Assembly: GCA_002476495.1 (NCBI GenBank)
Contig: DLKL01000052.1
Span: 1 to 54,277 of the forward strand
Direction of reading: 5' to 3'
Origin: Lachnospiraceae bacterium UBA7589
GTDB taxonomy: Bacteria; Bacillota; Clostridia; Lachnospirales; Lachnospiraceae
DNA: 54,277 bases
In this document: in pieces, positions 50,398-54,277 of the stretch
Layout: each line of letters opens with the position of its first letter
Numbering within the stretch: position 1 is the stretch's first letter
The notes under the pieces: model-generated
What the model saw: the letters and a program-made list of their open reading frames with translations, nothing else
The model's database searches: none
Told to the model about the DNA's origin: nothing
Made by a program: the position numbers and the translations under genes

Positions 50398-51519
50398 TTA
50401 CAATCCAAACAGGGATGCAGCAATATTTCCGATTAAATATTCTCCGGGAAGAAAACCTGACAGATCTTTGATACCGTCAGGGAGCATTGCAGCGGGGAAT
50501 ATACCACCACCGATATAAGCAATCAACAGGGTAACTATAAGAATTGATATATTGGCGGCAAACTGTTTTTTAGACAGAGATGCAATAATGTTAATTATAA
50601 GGCTTATGATCATAAGTGATGGAAGTATGTATATTAATCCCTTAATGTTAAAGCTTCCCTTCCAAAGACTCATTCCTACATAGCATGGAAGATATGCGAG
50701 ATATAAGGCGGGAAGAGTAGATAAATAATTTGCAAAAAAAATGTGAATAGTATTTATGCCATAGGTTGTAAGCTTTAAGAAAAGCCCTCCTCCATAGCCT
50801 TGAAGGTATGACATAAAAACAAAGGACACAAAAAACAGGCTAAGCATAACTGCAACAGCCATATAGTGTTCAATAAGTGAAAAATTACCTTCACAGGTGG
50901 CTTCCTGTTTTTCAAGATACATATCCTTATTAAGGGATCGGTCCAGAAATGTCATATTGATCATATCCTGAATGGCATATCTTTCTTCTTTATCTGTATC
51001 ATGGGTTACAAGGGTGTCTATGCCACTATATACACCGGCTTGGGCAATTCCAAGATATCTGGCATAGGCAGAAAAAAGCTCATTGGTTATATAAGAGGTA
51101 ATATCTCCTGTATCGCCAAAGAGAATGGTAAGCTCAGGATTAGTGCTGTCCATAATTCCTGAAAAAAAGTTTTCGGGAACGATGATATAATATAATATTT
51201 CACCGTTTTTCAGCATATCGTAGCCTTCTTCTATATTGTTAACCTGAATTATGCTGGCTACTTCCTTTGTGCCCTCCAGATCCTTTACTATATTGATTCC
51301 GAAGCTGTTAGAAGCAAAATCATCATCATCCGGGAGATAGTAACCTATGTTAATTATGGAAGAACTACCTTCCTTGTAAATATTGCCTGCTACAAACTTT
51401 GCAGCCAGGGAGCATATTGCAATAAGGATCAGAATGGAGGAAAATATGGGTAATATGTAATTTCTTAACCTTTTAAGGTCAGCCACCAGAAGATGGAAAA
51501 AAATTGTAAAGCCTTTCAT
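50398..51519 (-). CDS. ABC-2 type exporter permease (first)
   Basis: The 373-residue protein repeats the layout of its neighbour: helix at about 20-42, extracellular domain (45-215; IINIGYYLPDDDDFAS, LYYIIVPENFFSGIMDS, LTILFGDTGDITSYI) and C-terminal helices (220-370). The two permeases probably form a heterodimer with the ATPase gene upstream. The IVPENFFSG/AIPDNFFEE similarity shows the permeases are paralogues. RBS AAGGAGTT. Confidence 0.85.
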   Translation of the reverse strand: MKGFTIFFHLLVADLKRLRNYILPIFSSILILIAICSLAAKFVAGNIYKEGSSSIINIGYYLPDDDDFASNSFGINIVKDLEGTKEVASIIQVNNIEEGYDMLKNGEILYYIIVPENFFSGIMDSTNPELTILFGDTGDITSYITNELFSAYARYLGIAQAGVYSGIDTLVTHDTDKEERYAIQDMINMTFLDRSLNKDMYLEKQEATCEGNFSLIEHYMAVAVMLSLFFVSFVFMSYLQGYGGGLFLKLTTYGINTIHIFFANYLSTLPALYLAYLPCYVGMSLWKGSFNIKGLIYILPSLMIISLIINIIASLSKKQFAANISILIVTLLIAYIGGGIFPAAMLPDGIKDLSGFLPGEYLIGNIAASLFGL

Positions 51520-51521
51520 TT

Positions 51522-52151
51522 TTAACTCCTTAATATATCCATATAACTAAGCCCCTTTGCATGAAGGGCCTCAGTGTCAATAAGCTGCCCATTCTTCAAC
51601 AGGTATACTCTGTTACAGAAATTGAATACATCCTGGTCATGAGAGGCTATAATAATGGTTCCCCCGAGTAAGCGATATTCGGACATATAGTTGAGTATAT
51701 CCTGCTTTGCCGGCAGATCTAAGGCCGCGAAGGGTTCATCCAGAAGAAGCAGCTCAGGTTTATTGATTAAAACTGTGGCAATGGATACCCTTTTTTTCAT
51801 TCCACCGGACATTTTTTTTACAGGCGTGTCAAGAAAATTTGCAATTCCCATAGATGCCAGAGGTGGTGACATAAGGCATTGCAATATTTCGGATTTTGAC
51901 AGCCGGGTCCACATTTTTATGTTATCAACAGGCTTAAGTTCGTCAAATAGCGGATTCTCCTGAGGAACATATCCCACCGAACAGTCCTTGCTTTTTGCAA
52001 AATTTTTAGCTATACATGTAAGAAACGTGGATTTACCTGAACCATTGACCCCCAATATGCCTACTGCCTCTCCCGGGTTTACATTTAGGGATATATTATT
52101 CAATATCAGCTTGTTGCCATATTTTTTTGATATATTTTTTATTTCCGGCAT
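51522..52151 (-). CDS. ABC transporter ATP-binding protein
   Basis: The 209-residue ATPase has Walker A GVNGSGKST, Q-loop VPQENPLF, signature KKMSGGMKKR, Walker B LLLLDEPFAAL and the switch His in ASHDQ. The M in the signature's fifth place is common in drug/antimicrobial exporters. It starts at ATG 52151 with AAGGAGT; a longer frame begins at 52166. It is the first gene of an operon of one ATPase and two permeases. No histidine kinase or bacteriocin gene adjoins it. Confidence 0.9.
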   Translation of the reverse strand: MPEIKNISKKYGNKLILNNISLNVNPGEAVGILGVNGSGKSTFLTCIAKNFAKSKDCSVGYVPQENPLFDELKPVDNIKMWTRLSKSEILQCLMSPPLASMGIANFLDTPVKKMSGGMKKRVSIATVLINKPELLLLDEPFAALDLPAKQDILNYMSEYRLLGGTIIIASHDQDVFNFCNRVYLLKNGQLIDTEALHAKGLSYMDILRS

Positions 52152-52241
52152 AGTGACTCCTTGCATTAATCAAATTATGTAGTCAGCATATCATTTTTCT
52201 ATAAAATATACAATAGAGATAAAAAACAAAGTAACAGTATG

Positions 52242-52270
52242 TGGACTTTAAGGACTGATTTTGATATAAT
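52242..52270 (+). promoter_or_regulatory. orphan plus-strand promoter antisense to the 52342 gene
   Basis: TGGACT (52242-52247), 17 bases, perfect TATAAT (52265-52270). No plus-strand gene follows until tgt at 52740, so its transcript would run antisense to the small gene at 52342-52614. A 6-bp AGGAGC/GCTCCT hairpin (52324-52343) lies in the expected RNA. Confidence 0.4.
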
Positions 52271-52341
52271 CTGAAAAGTGTATAATTGAAATATTGATAT
52301 AATAGATAATATAGTGGAAGTTCAGGAGCAGCAGACAGCTC

Positions 52342-52614
52342 CTAGTATTCCTCCTCTATAACCTGAAAATCAAGATAATCAAAGGCAATTTCGTCGATGA
52401 AGCTATCCTGGGTAAATCTTGTCCTGGCATGACGGATAAAATCCTTTTTATTTATATCAAGCCATATTGGCTTTGATAAATCGAATTCATAGCAAAGCTC
52501 TTCAAGAGCCTGATAAACCTTAGCGGTTCTGGACATAGAAGGATTATCAATGCAAACAGTGTAATCCTTTATAAGCCTGTTATCTTTGATGAGTTTGCCC
52601 CAGATTCTAAACAT
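52342..52614 (-). CDS. hypothetical small protein
   Basis: The 90-residue product is soluble, acidic at the C-terminus (ending VIEEEY), with an alternating strand-helix-helix-strand pattern: KDYTVCIDNPS, a helix around TAKVYQALEELCYEFDL, PIWLDINKKDFI, and FIDEIAFDYLDFQVIEEEY. No signal, membrane helix or known motif. It has its own promoter (TTGACA at 52673) and is a single-gene unit. The family is unknown to me, though gene-like composition and start support it being real. Confidence 0.65.
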   Translation of the reverse strand: MFRIWGKLIKDNRLIKDYTVCIDNPSMSRTAKVYQALEELCYEFDLSKPIWLDINKKDFIRHARTRFTQDSFIDEIAFDYLDFQVIEEEY

Positions 52615-52649
52615 GTTATGTAAACCTCAATCGTTAATAATTTTAACTT

Positions 52650-52678
52650 ATTTTGCCTTACTTTTTTCAATATGTCAA
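52650..52678 (-). promoter_or_regulatory. candidate sigma-A promoter for the 52342 gene
   Basis: On the minus strand, perfect TTGACA (52673-52678), 17 bases and CAAAAT (52650-52655), 36 bases before the ATG at 52614. Confidence 0.5.
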
Positions 52679-52739
52679 TAGCTTGGGATTATAAAGACTA
52701 GGAAAGGAAAATCCTTATGTAAAGGGAATATATGAGATT

Positions 52740-53870
52740 ATGTACAAATTAATTACTACAGACGGATGTGCAAAAAGAGGTGAATTTGTCACCCCACACG
52801 GAAATATACAAACTCCTGTGTTCATGAATGTGGGGACGGCTGCGGCAATAAAGGGGGCAGTATCCACAGAGGATCTTAAGCAGATTAAAACACAGGTGGA
52901 GCTTTCAAACACATATCATTTACATGTAAGACCCGGAGATGAGATAATAAAGAAGCTGGGGGGCTTGCACAGGTTTATGGTATGGGACAGGCCTATACTT
53001 ACCGATTCGGGCGGATTTCAAGTGTTTTCACTGGCAGGTCTCAGAAAAATAAAGGAAGAGGGAGTATATTTTAACTCTCATATTGATGGACGAAAAATTT
53101 TTATGGGTCCTGAGGAAAGTATGCAGATACAGTCAAATCTGGCATCAACTATTGCCATGGCCTTTGACGAATGCCCACCGGCGAAGGCAGATATAAGCTA
53201 TATCAGGCCTTCTGTTGAAAGAACAACAAGATGGCTGAAAAGATGTAAGCTGGAAATGGAAAGACTTAACTCTCTGGAAGATACTATCAACAAAAAACAG
53301 ATGCTTTTTGGTATTAATCAGGGAGGGATAATTCATGATATACGTATTGAACATGCCAAACAGATAACAGATCTTGATCTTGATGGCTATGCCATAGGAG
53401 GATTGGCAGTAGGAGAAAGCCATGAGGAAATGTACGATGTAATTGAGAAAGTTGTTCCTTATCTTCCACAGAACAAACCAACCTATCTTATGGGTGTGGG
53501 AACTCCTGCCAACATACTTGAGGCTGTGGAGAGAGGGGTGGACTTCTTTGACTGTGTGTATCCATCCAGAAACGGACGACATGGACATGTTTATACCAAT
53601 CATGGAAAAATTAATCTCTTCAATGCCAGATATGAAACAGATGACAGACCTATAGAGGAGGGGTGCGGCTGCCCTGCCTGTGCAAAATACTCAAGGGCAT
53701 ATATAAGGCATCTTCTTAAGGCAAAAGAAATGCTTGGAATGAGATTTTGTGTATTGCATAATTTGTATTTTTATAATAATATGATGGAGGAGATCAGAGA
53801 GGCTATAGAGGAGCATCGCTTTAAGGAATATAAAAGATGCAGACTGGAAGGCTTTGATAATAAAGATTAG
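52740..53870 (+). CDS. tgt: tRNA-guanine transglycosylase
   Basis: Tgt swaps the wobble guanine for preQ1 (or queuine) in tRNAs with GUN anticodons. The 376-residue protein has the nucleophile region LTDSGGFQVFS, GGLAVGES, the second Asp in FDCVYPSRNGRHG, and the zinc site CGCPACAKYSRAYIRHL with a later His. Length is normal. queA, usually just upstream, is missing here; yajC follows after 11 bases as in the common tgt-yajC-secDF order. A possible TATAAA (52690-52695) lies upstream without a good -35. Confidence 0.96.
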   Translation: MYKLITTDGCAKRGEFVTPHGNIQTPVFMNVGTAAAIKGAVSTEDLKQIKTQVELSNTYHLHVRPGDEIIKKLGGLHRFMVWDRPILTDSGGFQVFSLAGLRKIKEEGVYFNSHIDGRKIFMGPEESMQIQSNLASTIAMAFDECPPAKADISYIRPSVERTTRWLKRCKLEMERLNSLEDTINKKQMLFGINQGGIIHDIRIEHAKQITDLDLDGYAIGGLAVGESHEEMYDVIEKVVPYLPQNKPTYLMGVGTPANILEAVERGVDFFDCVYPSRNGRHGHVYTNHGKINLFNARYETDDRPIEEGCGCPACAKYSRAYIRHLLKAKEMLGMRFCVLHNLYFYNNMMEEIREAIEEHRFKEYKRCRLEGFDNKD

Positions 53871-53881
53871 GAGGAAAAAGG

Positions 53882-54241
53882 ATGTTTTTAACAGAGGCAA
53901 CAGATGCTGCACAGTCAGCTGCTAAAAGTGGTGGAGGGATAACTATGATTCTTATTATAGTTATCTGGATTGCTGTTTTTTACTTCTTACTTATAAGACC
54001 ACAGAAAAAACAGCAGAAGCAGAGAGAGGAGCTTAACAAATCCATGGAGCCGGGAGATAATATTATGACTACAAGCGGCTTTTACGGAACTATTCTTGAT
54101 ATAGTTGATGACACAACAGTAATCGTGGAATTTGGCAATAACAAGAACTGCAGAATCCCTATGAATAAAGCGGGTATTGCTGAGGTAGAGAAGGCAGGCT
54201 CGGCTGAAATTAAGGATGAGGAAGAATCCGAAGAAAAATAA
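53882..54241 (+). CDS. yajC: preprotein translocase subunit YajC
   Basis: YajC is the small membrane partner of SecDF. The 119-residue protein has a single helix (about 21-40, MILIIVIWIAVFYFLLIRP) followed by the family motif RPQKKQQKQREEL and the small SH3-like domain (GDNIMTTSGFYGTI). The C-terminus is acidic. It follows tgt with RBS AGGAGGAAAAAGG. The remaining 36 bases after it hold only an inverted repeat (CCACT/AGTGG) and no gene. Confidence 0.94.
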   Translation: MFLTEATDAAQSAAKSGGGITMILIIVIWIAVFYFLLIRPQKKQQKQREELNKSMEPGDNIMTTSGFYGTILDIVDDTTVIVEFGNNKNCRIPMNKAGIAEVEKAGSAEIKDEEESEEK

Positions 54242-54277
54242 TACCAAGGGTTTTAACCACTTTTTTTGAGTGGAAAG

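Noticed and set aside
52324..52343. AGGAGC/GCTCCT hairpin as terminator of the 52342 gene
   Set aside because: Neither strand shows a T-tract after the stem, so it is kept only as a possible RNA structure.
1..54277. tRNA, rRNA, tmRNA, insertion sequences or prophage
   Set aside because: No cloverleaf-like or transposase/integrase sequence was recognised by eye on either strand.

Overview
The window reads as core chromosome of a low-GC anaerobic Firmicute, most likely a Lachnospiraceae-type Clostridium relative. The evidence is a paired GlgC/GlgD, a hprK-rapZ-whiA-HPr/Crh-like block, a six-gene-equivalent Rnf cluster, reverse rubrerythrin, SpoVG and a YlmC/YmxH-type sporulation protein, with AT-rich spacers and strong GGAGG ribosome binding sites. 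No rRNA, tRNA, CRISPR array, insertion sequence, transposase or phage gene was seen. Genes are packed tightly and no gene-free stretch exceeds 300 bases; the largest (12340-12603) holds an FMN riboswitch.

Layout. 1-1776: the end of an NfeD/SPFH membrane pair and a small unknown gene. 1800-4594: glgC-glgD and spoVG. 4624-9547: hprK, glucokinase, murB, rapZ, whiA and a Crh-like HPr, a block for carbon regulation, cell wall and division. 9616-12339: a large Sel1/TPR protein. 12342-16908: FMN riboswitch, ribD-ribE-ribBA-ribH and a HAD phosphatase that may fill the missing dephosphorylation step. 16908-19965: a 7TM LytS-like pseudo-sensor kinase, a DUF1189-like membrane protein and a convergent CYTH phosphatase. 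20018-23507: DJ-1-like protein, murF, a rubrerythrin under a Fur/PerR-type operator, and a Lys/Ala-repeat DUF6465-like protein. 23528-26477 (minus): proC, a glycerophosphodiesterase and a divergent ClpX. 26604-29168: four lineage-specific proteins, the most accessory-looking part. 29304-33810: polysaccharide deacetylase, then folC, HD hydrolase, folP and fused folB-folK. 33823-38992: ppx-ppk1 and a purine permease. 39061-41531: a MetH-activation-like protein, a lone pseudopilin and a variant alanine racemase. 41624-48030: a small protein, NusG-II protein, Gx transporter and the Rnf complex, in which rnfD and rnfG are one gene. 48075-49444: ymxH, nrdR, yigZ. 49446-52151 (minus): a three-gene ABC exporter. 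52342 to end: a small unknown gene, tgt and yajC (secD probably follows outside the window).

The genes mostly serve housekeeping: glycogen precursor synthesis, catabolite control, peptidoglycan precursors (murB, murF, alr), flavin and folate synthesis, polyphosphate turnover, and ferredoxin:NAD-linked ion pumping by Rnf. The flavin operon would supply the FMN/FAD that Rnf and MurB need. The most interesting departures from textbook layouts are the RnfD-RnfG fusion, a sensor kinase with Gln in place of the phospho-accepting His, a Crh-like protein with Glu15, a ClpX with rewritten substrate/ClpP loops, an alanine racemase with a changed active-site motif, an HD protein placed where the folate pathway often lacks an enzyme, and the unknown surface/spore-like cluster at 26.6-29.2 kb. 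All product names come from reading motifs by eye; no database search was possible.
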